DNA from: Alcanivoracaceae bacterium
GTDB taxonomy: Bacteria > Pseudomonadota > Gammaproteobacteria > Pseudomonadales > Alcanivoracaceae
Direction of reading: 5' to 3'
Assembly (NCBI GenBank): GCA_029212745.1
Contig: JARGOL010000018.1
Location: 1-50,110, forward strand
DNA length: 50,110 nucleotides
The position numbers and the translations under genes are program-made. Positions 17,383-26,012 of this stretch are shown piece after piece. Positions within the stretch are counted from its first letter, which is position 1, and each line of letters opens with the position of its first letter. The notes under the pieces were generated by a model. The model was not told the origin of the DNA. It searched no databases and worked only from the letters and a program-made list of their open reading frames with translations.

Positions 17383-18323
17383 GTGATAATAACAACAACA
17401 AACGCCTCAGCATTCTGGTGGACGGTACACTGCCGTGGGACACCATTCCCGGTGAGCGAAAGCGACAGGTAGTGGCGACCGCCATTGTCCTGTTGCTGTT
17501 GCTGCTGTTCCTGCTGCTGCTGGAAATGACACCGCTGCCGGAAAGGGATCGCCGCGAAGCCCAGGAACTCCCCGACCGCCTGGCAAAGCTGGTGCTGGAG
17601 AAGGAAAAGGAGCCACCGCCGCCGGAGCCGGAACCGGAGCCTGAGGAAGAACCGGAACCCGAGCCGGAACCGGAGGAAGAACCAGAACCGGAGCCAGAAC
17701 CGGAACCGACGCCTGACAAGGTGGAGAAAGCCCGCGAAAAGGCCAAACAGGAGCTCAAGGTTTTCGAGGACTCCCTGGCCGGCCTGCGTGATATCGCGCC
17801 GGTGGTGAACAACCCCACCAACCTGCGCAAGGGCGGCGGCGAGTCCACCAAGATCGAGCGCAACCTGATCACCGGCCGTGCCGGCTCCACCTCTGGCGGT
17901 ATTGCGGTAGGCTCAGTGTCCTCTGGCGGCGGCGGTGGCGGCACCCTCGAATCCGGCCAGGTGGCACAGGTGGAAAGCACCATTGCCGACAAGGCGGAAG
18001 CGAGCACCACGCGCACCACCGCAGATGGCAAGTCGCGCCGGACCGAAGAGCAGATCCGCCGCATCTTCGACCGCTATGCGGGCCGGATCAACAGTGCCTA
18101 CCAGCGGGCGCTGCGCAAGAACCCTGCCCTGCAGGGCACGGTGGTCCTGTCGCTCGTCATTGATCCATCCGGGGCAGTCACTGATGTGAAGGTGAAGTCC
18201 TCGGAGCTGAACGACCCGGATCTGGAGCGTAAGGTCCAGATCATCGTCAGCACCATGGATTTCGGCGCCCTGAACGTGGAAGTCTGGAAGGGAGACTACC
18301 CGATCAACTTCTTCCCGAGCTGA
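17379..18323 (+). CDS. TonB-like protein with AgmX/PglI-type C-terminal domain
   Basis: A 314-residue protein with a short cytoplasmic segment, one membrane helix (residues about 31-48, Leu-rich), a Pro-Glu-rich rigid stretch (about 76-111), an alpha-helical charged part, a Gly-rich linker and a C-terminal TonB-fold domain from about residue 228. That domain contains RRIFDRYAGRINSAYQRAL, GTVVLSLVIDPSGAV and VKSSELNDPDLERKV, the pattern annotated as AgmX/PglI C-terminal domain in gliding-motility proteins. It probably spans the periplasm and passes force from the motor to the outer-membrane TPR lipoproteins. It is the last gene of the operon; a strong terminator follows 12 bases later. Confidence 0.88.
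   Translation: MSDNNNNKRLSILVDGTLPWDTIPGERKRQVVATAIVLLLLLLFLLLLEMTPLPERDRREAQELPDRLAKLVLEKEKEPPPPEPEPEPEEEPEPEPEPEEEPEPEPEPEPTPDKVEKAREKAKQELKVFEDSLAGLRDIAPVVNNPTNLRKGGGESTKIERNLITGRAGSTSGGIAVGSVSSGGGGGGTLESGQVAQVESTIADKAEASTTRTTADGKSRRTEEQIRRIFDRYAGRINSAYQRALRKNPALQGTVVLSLVIDPSGAVTDVKVKSSELNDPDLERKVQIIVSTMDFGALNVEVWKGDYPINFFPS
17619..17708 (+). repeat. 30-bp tandem coding repeat (Pro-Glu segment)
   Basis: Three consecutive 30-base units encode PEPEPEPEEE, PEPEPEPEEE and PEPEPEPEPT in the TonB-like protein. Codon use differs between units (CCG/CCC/CCA, GAG/GAA), so the repeat is old or selected at protein level. Such stretches form stiff periplasm-spanning rods in TonB. Confidence 0.85.
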
Positions 18324-18335
18324 TCGGGACACCAG

Positions 18336-18365
18336 AAAAAACGCCGGCTTGCCGGCGTTTTTTTT
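18336..18365. terminator. Bidirectional rho-independent terminator
   Basis: A run of six A, then CGCCGGC-TT-GCCGGCG and eight T. The A run on one side and the T run on the other let it end both the envelope operon (rightward) and epmC (leftward, stop at 18373). Confidence 0.92.
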
Positions 18366-18372
18366 GCCATTC

Positions 18373-18972
18373 TCATAGCGGCAAGTCGCCAATGGGCTGG
18401 AAGCATGCCGCCAGCATGGACCTGTCGGGCAAGGCATCCACGCCACGGTAGTACGCTGACAGGCAACGCCCCCACTGCGCCATGCGCGCAGGCGGCGCCA
18501 CAAGCAGCTGCTCGGCCAGCGCGCAGACGCGGGCTTCGAATGACCTCACATCGCCACACGCCTCGCCGCCCAGATTGTCCAGCGACACGCTGAAACGGTG
18601 GCCAGCCGCCGCACAGAACACCAGCTCAAAGGCCTGTGGCCGCACCTCCGCCATCAGGAAGGCCTGCTGACGCTCCACTGAGCGACCATCCGGTTCATAC
18701 CAGTAGCCAAAATCGGTCTGTTGCCGCCGGGCCGGCCCGGCTATGCACCAGTGCGCCACTTCATGCAGGGCGCTGCGGAAGAAGTCTGCCCGGTAACACA
18801 GTCTGGCTGGCTGCCCGTCCCGTGCTGGCTGGTAGAACGGTTCATCGTGACCGCCAGATAAACAGGTCTGGTAACCGGCGCCAAAACACTGGGCAAACAG
18901 CTGCTCCAGGTCCGCAGAGCTGAAGCCCGCATGCCAATGGTCTGCGGTTTGCGTTAAGGTAGCGCCGGTCAT
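18373..18972 (-). CDS. epmC: Elongation factor P hydroxylase EpmC
   Basis: A 199-residue protein of the EpmC (YfcM) family, which hydroxylates the beta-lysyl-lysine on elongation factor P after EpmA/EpmB act. The metal site HEVAHWCIAG (His70, Glu71, His74) and the flanking FFRSALHEVAHW and DFGYWYEPDGRSVERQQ blocks are diagnostic. The start is the ATG at 18972; the longer frame to 19077 runs into the divergent transporter gene. The two genes start within about 20 bases of each other. Confidence 0.92.
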   Translation of the reverse strand: MTGATLTQTADHWHAGFSSADLEQLFAQCFGAGYQTCLSGGHDEPFYQPARDGQPARLCYRADFFRSALHEVAHWCIAGPARRQQTDFGYWYEPDGRSVERQQAFLMAEVRPQAFELVFCAAAGHRFSVSLDNLGGEACGDVRSFEARVCALAEQLLVAPPARMAQWGRCLSAYYRGVDALPDRSMLAACFQPIGDLPL

Positions 18973-18989
18973 TGAGGAATCCGCCTCCC

Positions 18990-20411
18990 GTGAAAGTCTC
19001 GTTTTCTTCACAACGTCGCCATGAGATCGCTGCGCAAATGGCACTGGCCCTGCCAATCCTGGGTGGCCAGCTGGCACAAACCGCCAACGGCTTTGTCGAC
19101 ACGCTCATGGCCGGGCGGGTCAGCGCCGTGGACCTCGCGGCCGTAGCGGTCGGGGCCAGCATCTGGGTGCCGGTGTACCTGTTCATGACCGGGGTGCTGA
19201 TGAGTGCCACCCCCGTACTCAGCCGCACGCTCGGCGCAAAAGACTACCACCGGGTCAGCCCGATTGCCCAGCAGGGCATCTGGCTGGCCCTGCTCACTGG
19301 TGCCATTGCTGCGCTGGCCCTGCGCTCCATGGCCCCGGTGCTGCACTGGCTGGATGTGGACCAGCAGTTGCGGCCACTGGTGGCCGGCTACCTGGATGCG
19401 CTCAGCTGGGGCATGCCCGGCGCTGCCCTGTTCCTGACACTGCGCAGCTACACCGAGGCCATGTCCCATACCCGGCCCGTGCTGTGGATCAGTGTCGCCG
19501 GGCTGTTGATCAACATCCCCAGCAACTATGTCCTGATTCACGGCAAGCTGGGCCTTCCGGCCATGGGAGGCGTGGGCTGTGGCTGGGCCACCAGCCTGGT
19601 GATGTGGTCCATGTGCGCCCTGATGCTGGTTTATTTCCGCACCAGCCCCGCCTATGGAAAGGCCCCCCTGCGGGTGCGCCCGCTACAGCTGGAACCTGCC
19701 ACGGTGAGTTACCTGTTCCGCCTCGGGCTGCCGGTGGGCTTGTCGATCTTTTTCGAGGCCAGCATTTTCAGCGTTATCGCACTGCTGATCAGCACGCTGG
19801 GCCCCACCGTCGTGGCGGGTCACCAGGTGGCACTGAATTTCACCTCCCTGGTGTTCATGATTCCGTTGAGTTTCGCCCTGGCCGCCACCGTACGGGTAGG
19901 CATCGGCCGCGGCGCCGGCGACCGCCAGCAGGTGGCACTGGCCATCAGCAGTGCTTTCTGGATCACGGCCGCCATCGGGGTCACCGCTGGTGTCCTGCTT
20001 TTCCTGCTGCGCCACCAGGTTCCCCTGATCTACACCGGCAATCCTGAGGTGCAGTCACTGGCCGCCCGGCTGCTGCTGTTCGCCGCGCTGTACCAGGTCT
20101 CGGACGCATGGCAGGTCACTGCCAACGGCTGCCTGCGCGGCTTTGAGGACACCCGCACCCCGATGCTGATCACCCTGCTGGCCTACTGGGGCATTGGCCT
20201 GCCCCTGGGCCTGGTGCTGGGTCTGTCTGATGCGCTGGTACCGGCCATGGGGCCGGAGGGTTTCTGGATCGGGCTGATTGCCGGACTCAGTAGCGCTGCC
20301 GTGCTGCTGACCTGGCGACTGGCCTGGCGCTTCAGTCAGCAGTACCGGAATAACAGCGCACAGTCAGCAACTGACGGTAATAGGGCTCCGGCAACCAGGG
20401 ACGGCCGCTGA
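18990..20411 (+). CDS. MATE family multidrug efflux transporter (NorM-like)
   Basis: A 473-residue membrane protein of the multidrug and toxin extrusion family, which exports cationic drugs in exchange for sodium or protons. About twelve membrane helices in two MatE halves are visible, with the family blocks LPILGGQLAQTANGFVDTLM, MSATPVLSRTLGAKD and, in the second half, GLPVGLSIFFEASIFSV and AGHQVALNFTSL. I choose the GTG at 18990, with AGGA about 11 bases upstream; a TTG at 18972 is the alternative. The 3' end overlaps the convergent GGCT-like gene by 80 bases, giving a polar tail. Confidence 0.93.
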   Translation: MKVSFSSQRRHEIAAQMALALPILGGQLAQTANGFVDTLMAGRVSAVDLAAVAVGASIWVPVYLFMTGVLMSATPVLSRTLGAKDYHRVSPIAQQGIWLALLTGAIAALALRSMAPVLHWLDVDQQLRPLVAGYLDALSWGMPGAALFLTLRSYTEAMSHTRPVLWISVAGLLINIPSNYVLIHGKLGLPAMGGVGCGWATSLVMWSMCALMLVYFRTSPAYGKAPLRVRPLQLEPATVSYLFRLGLPVGLSIFFEASIFSVIALLISTLGPTVVAGHQVALNFTSLVFMIPLSFALAATVRVGIGRGAGDRQQVALAISSAFWITAAIGVTAGVLLFLLRHQVPLIYTGNPEVQSLAARLLLFAALYQVSDAWQVTANGCLRGFEDTRTPMLITLLAYWGIGLPLGLVLGLSDALVPAMGPEGFWIGLIAGLSSAAVLLTWRLAWRFSQQYRNNSAQSATDGNRAPATRDGR

Positions 20412-20799
20412 GCAGGTGATTCAGGTAGCCGCGTTCCGGCAGCACGCGGTCACAATGCCAGTCCGGGTTGGCGATATAGGTCCAGGCAGTTTGCGCCCCC
20501 AGCGACGTTTCAAGCCGGAGCAGTTCGCGCCGGTAGCGGACCGGGTGCCCCTCAAACGGATCCATGCGACAGATCTCGTCAACATCTGCCAACCGGTAGA
20601 GGACGCCGTGCACACGGCCACCCGGGCGCGGCATGATGTTGGCATAGGCAACGCCATCACGGTTATGGGCGCGCTTGTTGAACGCCAGCTGCCAGTGATG
20701 CAGGCAGGCGGCATGGCGCTCCCGCGTGCGCATGGCCCGGTCCGCCATGCGCACCGGGTTCATGTTGCTGCCGTAGGCAAAATACCAGGCACTTGTCAC
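20332..20799 (-). CDS. Gamma-glutamylcyclotransferase-like protein
   Basis: A 155-residue protein of the GGCT/AIG2 fold. The signature YFAYGSNM is at residues 6-13 and the catalytic-type Glu lies in MDPFEGHPVRYRR (about residue 83). Family members cleave gamma-glutamyl amines or dipeptides to release 5-oxoproline; substrate here is unknown. GTG start with GGAGGG five bases in front. Its last 80 bases lie within the 3' end of the MATE gene on the other strand. Confidence 0.88.
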   Translation of the reverse strand: MTSAWYFAYGSNMNPVRMADRAMRTRERHAACLHHWQLAFNKRAHNRDGVAYANIMPRPGGRVHGVLYRLADVDEICRMDPFEGHPVRYRRELLRLETSLGAQTAWTYIANPDWHCDRVLPERGYLNHLLSGRPWLPEPYYRQLLTVRCYSGTAD

Positions 20800-20976
20800 A
20801 CCGCCCTCCTCTGCTGTCCTGCCTTGAGAAGCCCCATTGTAGGGCGTTTGCGGGGGTACTTGTCAGCTCCCCGGCGGCCCGGTAGGGTTAAAGGGACAGT
20901 GCGACGTCAGCCCTGAGTCCATTGACCGTGCCGCTGGCAACGGCTGTCGCGATGCAGGCCGCAGAGAGAGATCTCC

Positions 20977-21669
20977 ATGGCACGTCAGCAGGCGCGATCC
21001 CCCGACCACGACAACGTGGTAAACCTGTTCGACTACCGCCGCATGCCGCACGACAAACGCATCCTCCGCGTTTCTCCGGAATGTGACGGACTCGAACTCC
21101 TCTATTCCAACGACAACCATCCCGACAAGCTGTTTTCGCTCAAGGTGCTGTGCTGGGCCCTGCGCGACGATGGTGAGGTCGTGGCCATGGTGCCATGGCT
21201 GGACAGGATCATGGCGTGCACGGAGCTTGAAGACCCCCTGAACGGCCGCTGGGAAGGCTATCGCTTGCCGGAAAGCCAGTACATGTTCGAGGACGCCCCG
21301 GCGCACAAGTGCACGGAACTGCAGGCGGCGCATGAGTTCTTCGGCGACAGCGCCGCAGACACGTCCGTGGTACAGGAGATTCCTGACACCATTGGCACCC
21401 ATGCGGTGTTCACCGAAGACGGCTTTGACAGCATCAGCCTGGCCGAAGTGGTGAGCTGGCGGGTTCTCGGCAATGGCGTCATGCAGGCCATGATTGCCGA
21501 CGAGGACGCGGTGGAGCGCACCCCGATCCTGCCCGGCGATGACTGCCTGGTGCCGGCAAACGAGCGTGCGGACTTCTGCTACTTCTTCCAGCACGCCATT
21601 GCCAACAAGATCAAGGAGCGCGACCCGGAGGCCCTGGCAGCCATTTCACTGCTGAACGACAGTCACTGA
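20977..21669 (+). CDS. Conserved hypothetical protein
   Basis: A 230-residue soluble, acidic protein that I do not recognise. The N-terminus (MARQQARSPDHDNVVNLFDY) is polar. The middle contains LKVLCWALRDDGEVVAMVPW and FTEDGFDSISLAEVVSW, suggesting a mixed alpha/beta fold. No signal peptide, no membrane segments. AGAGAGA precedes the ATG. The 177-base gap before it contains no evident terminator or clear promoter boxes. The end overlaps the convergent exchanger gene by 7 bases. Confidence 0.75.
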   Translation: MARQQARSPDHDNVVNLFDYRRMPHDKRILRVSPECDGLELLYSNDNHPDKLFSLKVLCWALRDDGEVVAMVPWLDRIMACTELEDPLNGRWEGYRLPESQYMFEDAPAHKCTELQAAHEFFGDSAADTSVVQEIPDTIGTHAVFTEDGFDSISLAEVVSWRVLGNGVMQAMIADEDAVERTPILPGDDCLVPANERADFCYFFQHAIANKIKERDPEALAAISLLNDSH

Positions 21670-22745
21670 CGTTCGCGGTCGATCTCGCGCACGAACAGAA
21701 CCACAGTGAGGATCAGCAGGCCCGGCAACAGGCCCTCAAGGACGATGCTCTGGAACATATCCACCAGGGGCGAGCCGCGCGCATTGAGCACGAGGAACGT
21801 CAGGTAGAGCACGTAGCTGGCAAGAAACAGCGCGCCATTGGTGCGCGAGACCACAAAACCGCTGCGAAAGATGGGCAGGCAGGCGAGTGTCACAGCCAGC
21901 ATCACCGGTATGTCCACTCTCAGTGCATCCGCCGATACCGGAATGCCTTCCAGCGAGGCAAGGCCGGTGAAACCCAGCACGCTGAGGATATTGAAAATGT
22001 TCGAGCCCACCACGTTGCCAACGGCAATGTCGCGCTGACCGCGACTGGCGGCCACCACCGACGTCGCCAGTTCCGGCAGTGACGTGCCGATTGCCAGCAC
22101 GGTCAGCCCGATCACCAGTTCACTGACCTGCAGGTCCCGGGCAATGGCCACGGCGCCGGTGACAAGCAACTGAGACCCGGCCACCAGCCCAATCAGGCCA
22201 ATCAGCAACAGGAACAGATTGCCGCCAGTGGTCCCCGGCTCCCGGGCATCCGCACTGAGGCCCTCTTCGTACTCGGCAATCACTGCGACGTTACGCTCGC
22301 GCCGGCTATGATGGATCAGGAACACCACATAGGCGATGACACTGCCCGCCAGCAGCGCGCTGTCCCACAGGCCCAGCTCACCGTCCACGGCCAGCACATA
22401 CAAAAGCACACTGGCGCCCACCATGATGGGCACATCCAGGCGAATCAGCTGCTGGTTCACGGTGAGCGGCGCCACCAGCGCCGAAACGCCCAGGATCAGC
22501 AGGATATTGGCGATGTTGGAGCCCACCACGTTGCCCACCGCCAGATCCGCCTGACCCTGGATGGAAGACGTCACGCTGACGGCCAGCTCCGGGGCACTGG
22601 TACCAAATGCCACCACCGTCAGGCCCACCACCAGCGGTGTAATGCCGACACGCAGGGCCAGCCTTGAGGCGCCGTCCACCATCCAGTCTGCGCCCTTGAC
22701 CAGCACCACAAAGCCGGCCAGCACCAGTCCTATATCGACCATCAT
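21663..22745 (-). CDS. Calcium/sodium antiporter (YrbG-like)
   Basis: A 360-residue inner-membrane exchanger of the CaCA superfamily. The inverted duplicate alpha repeats are plain: AFGTSAPELAVSV with GNVVGSNIANILLILG in the first half, and AIGTSLPELATSV with GNVVGSNIFNILSVLG in the second. The acidic residues of the P-E-L motifs bind the cation. It is the last gene of the leftward unit rlmM-ampG-tusA-exchanger, four bases after tusA. Confidence 0.94.
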   Translation of the reverse strand: MMVDIGLVLAGFVVLVKGADWMVDGASRLALRVGITPLVVGLTVVAFGTSAPELAVSVTSSIQGQADLAVGNVVGSNIANILLILGVSALVAPLTVNQQLIRLDVPIMVGASVLLYVLAVDGELGLWDSALLAGSVIAYVVFLIHHSRRERNVAVIAEYEEGLSADAREPGTTGGNLFLLLIGLIGLVAGSQLLVTGAVAIARDLQVSELVIGLTVLAIGTSLPELATSVVAASRGQRDIAVGNVVGSNIFNILSVLGFTGLASLEGIPVSADALRVDIPVMLAVTLACLPIFRSGFVVSRTNGALFLASYVLYLTFLVLNARGSPLVDMFQSIVLEGLLPGLLILTVVLFVREIDRERQ

Positions 22746-22749
22746 TACG

Positions 22750-22995
22750 TCAGTCTTCCTTTTTGCGAATCAGGTAGCGCCAACCCTCGTCCGACTGTTC
22801 TGCCGTCACCAGGGTATGCCCCAGGAACTGGCAAAAACGGGCAAAGTCACGCTCGGTAGACGGATCTGTTGCCAACACTTCCAGTACCGCCCCGGGGGCC
22901 AGGTCCCTTACCCGGCTGTGCAACAGCATCACCGGCTCGGGACACACCAGGCCACGGGCGTCGAGTGTATCAGCGATTGTCGGCGTGGAGGGCAT
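22750..22995 (-). CDS. tusA: Sulfurtransferase TusA
   Basis: An 81-residue TusA-family sulfur carrier. The active Cys18 lies in LDARGLVCPEPVML; the CPxP motif is invariant in the family. TusA relays persulfide sulfur, classically from IscS toward tRNA 2-thiolation. ATG at 22995 with CGGAG upstream. It overlaps the end of the AmpG-like gene by 26 bases. Confidence 0.93.
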   Translation of the reverse strand: MPSTPTIADTLDARGLVCPEPVMLLHSRVRDLAPGAVLEVLATDPSTERDFARFCQFLGHTLVTAEQSDEGWRYLIRKKED

Positions 22996-24217
22996 GGGCG
23001 GCTCCGGAAATGGCAGGACGAATGAAAAACGCCGGTATTATAGCGGCCAGACCCAGCCCTGCCGACAGCAGGAAATGTGCACTGTAGCCAAACAGCTTCA
23101 CACTGACACCACTGACCAGCGTGGCGAGCCCGGCAAAGGCCAGCACCACCGAGGCCTGCATGGTGTAGTCGCTGCCATCATGATCACGTCGGCACCGGTC
23201 CATCATCAGGGTAAACAGGGCCACGGTGGCCAGTCCGTCCGCCAGTTGCTCAACACTGGCCATGAGCCATACCTGCTGCACGTCCGGACGTTCCCCCAGC
23301 AGTGCCCAACCGGCAAATGCCAGTGCCTGGCCCAGGCCGAACAGCACCAGCGCGCTGCGGTGCGACAGTCGCAACAACAGCAACCCGGCAAGAACGGCCC
23401 CAGCCAGGCCCACCAGCGAGGTCACCAGGTCAAGCCGGCCGATGGCCGACAGCGACCAGCCCGCATCCACCAGGAACGGCTTGAGCATGCGCGAGCCAAA
23501 GCTGTCACAGATCTTGTATCCGATCAGCACCAGCAACCACACCTTCATGCCCGGCCGTTGCCAGAAACCGGTGAATTCACGCAACCACGCGCGGCGATCC
23601 AGTGGGGTCGGCCGGACTGCCTCGGCGGGCTCGTCAAATCCGCGCCAGGGCAACAATGACAGGGCCAACAAGGCAAGGACGATCAACCACCCTGCACGCC
23701 AGCCGAGCACCTCCACCGCCATCAACAGCAGCGCGCTGCCCAGGATCAGGCCGCTCTTGTAGCCGCCCGTCTGCAGACTGTTGCCCATGCCACGCAGGTG
23801 CACCGGCAGCAACCGCACCGCCAGCCCGTCGGTGGCAATATCGTGCGTGGCAAACAGGGCATTGAGGGCAAACAGCAGGACAAGAAACAGGGCAAAGTGT
23901 GAACCGAACAGCTGCTCGGGCGGCTGCAGGGCGACAACGGCAAGCAGGCCCATGGCAGCAAGCTGGCAGGCGATTATCCAGCGTCGCCGATGCCCCGGAC
24001 GGCCGCGACCGTACTGGTCCACAAAGGGCGCCCAGAGAAATTTCAGGGCCCAGGGGGCTGCAGGCAAGGCAAGCAGACCGATCAGCTCCGGTGACAGGCC
24101 GGCGTCACGGGCGATGGCAGGCAGGGAACGCGCCAGCAGCCCGAATGGCAGCCCCTGGGCGAAATAGAGCGCGCCCAGTAGCCACAGGAGACGGCCGTGA
24201 CCGGCGCTGATCGTCAC
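22970..24217 (-). CDS. AmpG-like MFS permease
   Basis: A 415-residue major-facilitator protein with about twelve helices. The N-terminus LLGALYFAQGLPFGLLARSL and the block HDIATDGLAVRLL resemble AmpG, the importer of anhydro-muropeptides in peptidoglycan recycling. Length is shorter than some AmpG proteins, and other PAT/acetyl-CoA transporter relatives share these motifs, so the substrate is not certain. The GTG start overlaps the rlmM stop by four bases (GTGA). Confidence 0.85.
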   Translation of the reverse strand: MTISAGHGRLLWLLGALYFAQGLPFGLLARSLPAIARDAGLSPELIGLLALPAAPWALKFLWAPFVDQYGRGRPGHRRRWIIACQLAAMGLLAVVALQPPEQLFGSHFALFLVLLFALNALFATHDIATDGLAVRLLPVHLRGMGNSLQTGGYKSGLILGSALLLMAVEVLGWRAGWLIVLALLALSLLPWRGFDEPAEAVRPTPLDRRAWLREFTGFWQRPGMKVWLLVLIGYKICDSFGSRMLKPFLVDAGWSLSAIGRLDLVTSLVGLAGAVLAGLLLLRLSHRSALVLFGLGQALAFAGWALLGERPDVQQVWLMASVEQLADGLATVALFTLMMDRCRRDHDGSDYTMQASVVLAFAGLATLVSGVSVKLFGYSAHFLLSAGLGLAAIIPAFFIRPAISGAAHALHADNR

Positions 24218-25224
24218 GCGCCCGGGCCCGGCAGGGCCAGCACCGTGACCTCATCACGGTCGTGATAGAGCTGTGCCGCCCGTATGTCCCAATCGGGTAA
24301 CGCCTCCTGGAGCTTTGCCAGCAAACGGGAGACCGTGTCCCAGCGTCGCGCCATGGGCAGCTTGAGGTTGAACAGCGCTTGCCTGGCCCAGCCTGCAGAC
24401 AACCACTTGCTCATCAGGCTCAGGGTGCGAGCCGGCTTGTCGACGATATCGCACACCAGCCAGTCCACCGGCCGGTGGGGATGCCAGGTGAAGGCATCCG
24501 CCGACACATGGGTCACCGGCCACTCGTCCAGCACTGCCCGGTCCAGCCGCCCGTGGTCCACCGCCGTAACCCGCAGCCCACGCCGTGCCAGCTGCCAGGT
24601 CCAGCCGCCGGGCGCAGCGCCCAGGTCCACGGCCTGCTGGCCCGGGCGGATCAGCACATCCTGCTCCGAGGGGCTCATCAGGCGCAGCCAGCCTTCCTCC
24701 AGCTTCAGGGCCGAACGGCTCGGTGCGGCGGCGGGCAGGCGCAGGCGCGGCACTCCGTTCTCCCAGGGACAGTCGGCCGTATCGCTGACACCAATGAAGC
24801 CGTTCAGGGAATCCGTGAAAAAAAGGTGCAACACCTGCGGCGAATCAGTCACCAGAATCTGCTGGTCGCGGAGATGCTTCTCCAGGGCCTTGCGGAATCC
24901 GCGCAGAAAACGCTGCAGCCCCCGACCATCGTTGGTGTCCGGGTATTCCAGGAAGACCCGGCCGAACCGCTCCCGGCCCGGCAGCAGCGCGACCAGCTGG
25001 GATATGCGGTCGTTCTTGTCCAGATCCGAGAATGACGCCTGGACCTGCCAGCCACTGCGGGCAAACACCGGCAGCGCCGGCACGCCGGCAAAACCATGCC
25101 AACTGAGCCAGCCGGCGCCCTTGTCCAGCCTGCAGTAGCCAGCCCCGGCACGCTCCCCCAGCTCAGCCGCACACTCGCGCTCGGCGCCGGGCCGACACAG
25201 GAAAAGCCAGTGCGATTCACTCAT
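24214..25224 (-). CDS. rlmM: 23S rRNA C2498 2'-O-ribose methyltransferase RlmM
   Basis: A 336-residue enzyme that methylates the ribose of C2498 in 23S rRNA. It has an N-terminal THUMP-like part (residues 1-165) and a Rossmann methyltransferase domain with the SAM site DLGAAPGGWTWQL. The K-D-K-E style catalytic residues are visible in SRSALKLEE, CDIVDKPAR and FNLKLPM. The ATG at 25224 is preceded by GGGAGG; the open frame continues 80 codons upstream but overlaps the divergent gene's promoter. First gene of a four-gene leftward unit. Confidence 0.94.
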   Translation of the reverse strand: MSESHWLFLCRPGAERECAAELGERAGAGYCRLDKGAGWLSWHGFAGVPALPVFARSGWQVQASFSDLDKNDRISQLVALLPGRERFGRVFLEYPDTNDGRGLQRFLRGFRKALEKHLRDQQILVTDSPQVLHLFFTDSLNGFIGVSDTADCPWENGVPRLRLPAAAPSRSALKLEEGWLRLMSPSEQDVLIRPGQQAVDLGAAPGGWTWQLARRGLRVTAVDHGRLDRAVLDEWPVTHVSADAFTWHPHRPVDWLVCDIVDKPARTLSLMSKWLSAGWARQALFNLKLPMARRWDTVSRLLAKLQEALPDWDIRAAQLYHDRDEVTVLALPGPGA

Positions 25225-25317
25225 CAGGCGCCTCCCGCGCTGTAACGCTTCTGATACATGCAAAAAAGGCCAGATACGGTACACTCTGGCCAACAAAAAC
25301 GGGTCAATAACAACAAC

Positions 25318-25998
25318 ATGCGCATGACTACACACTCTATACCAATGAGAACGTCCATCCTCTCGCTGCTCGGCTGTTGCATGGCGGTCGCCGCCCAGGC
25401 TGCGCCGCAGGATGAACTCGCCCCGCCGGATGTCACCTTCTATATTGGCGCGCAAGCGACGCAATCGGACCTTGGCCCCTTTGACCAGGATAACGACGGC
25501 GGCCTGCGACTCCGTTTCGGTGGCCAGTTCAACGAAGCGCGCTGGGGGGACTGGACCTGGTCCTTTGAGGGTTCCCTGACCCGGTTGGCTGATGCCACCA
25601 GCACCACATACAGGGTCCGGAGCGCCGATGCCTTCGACCCGCCGGAACTTGACCGGCGCTTTTACCAGACCGATACCAATGTGCGCATCAACGGGTTTGA
25701 ACTGGGTACGCGCCTGTATGACGGGCGCCTGTTTTTCGCACGGGCCGGCGCATATATCTACAGCCTGAAGCGTTCGCGGGACGTCCTCGTGACCGAAATC
25801 TTCAACGATGCGACACCACCCAGAACCACCGCGCAGCTACCCACCTCCGACACCATCACGCGTATTGGCCCGTACCTGGGCGGTGGCGTGAACGCGGAAG
25901 TCACCCGTGGCGTTTACCTGAACGCCCAGTACGACGGTTTCTTCATCGACGGGGAATATGTCAACAGCGCTGCCGCCGGCGTTGAACTGCGCTTCTGA
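25318..25998 (+). CDS. Outer-membrane beta-barrel-like exported protein
   Basis: A 226-residue protein with a signal peptide ending in AVAAQA-AP (about residues 31-32 from the ATG at 25318; later ATGs at 25324 and 25345 are also possible). The mature part alternates hydrophobic and polar residues and is rich in Gly, Tyr and Asp, and it ends SAAAGVELRF. A terminal Phe after alternating residues is the outer-membrane barrel sorting pattern. An eight-strand OmpA/OprF-type or OmpW-type barrel is plausible; no specific role is visible. It is divergent from rlmM. Confidence 0.8.
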   Translation: MRMTTHSIPMRTSILSLLGCCMAVAAQAAPQDELAPPDVTFYIGAQATQSDLGPFDQDNDGGLRLRFGGQFNEARWGDWTWSFEGSLTRLADATSTTYRVRSADAFDPPELDRRFYQTDTNVRINGFELGTRLYDGRLFFARAGAYIYSLKRSRDVLVTEIFNDATPPRTTAQLPTSDTITRIGPYLGGGVNAEVTRGVYLNAQYDGFFIDGEYVNSAAAGVELRF

Positions 25999-26012
25999 AA
26001 ATCTGCTGAAGG

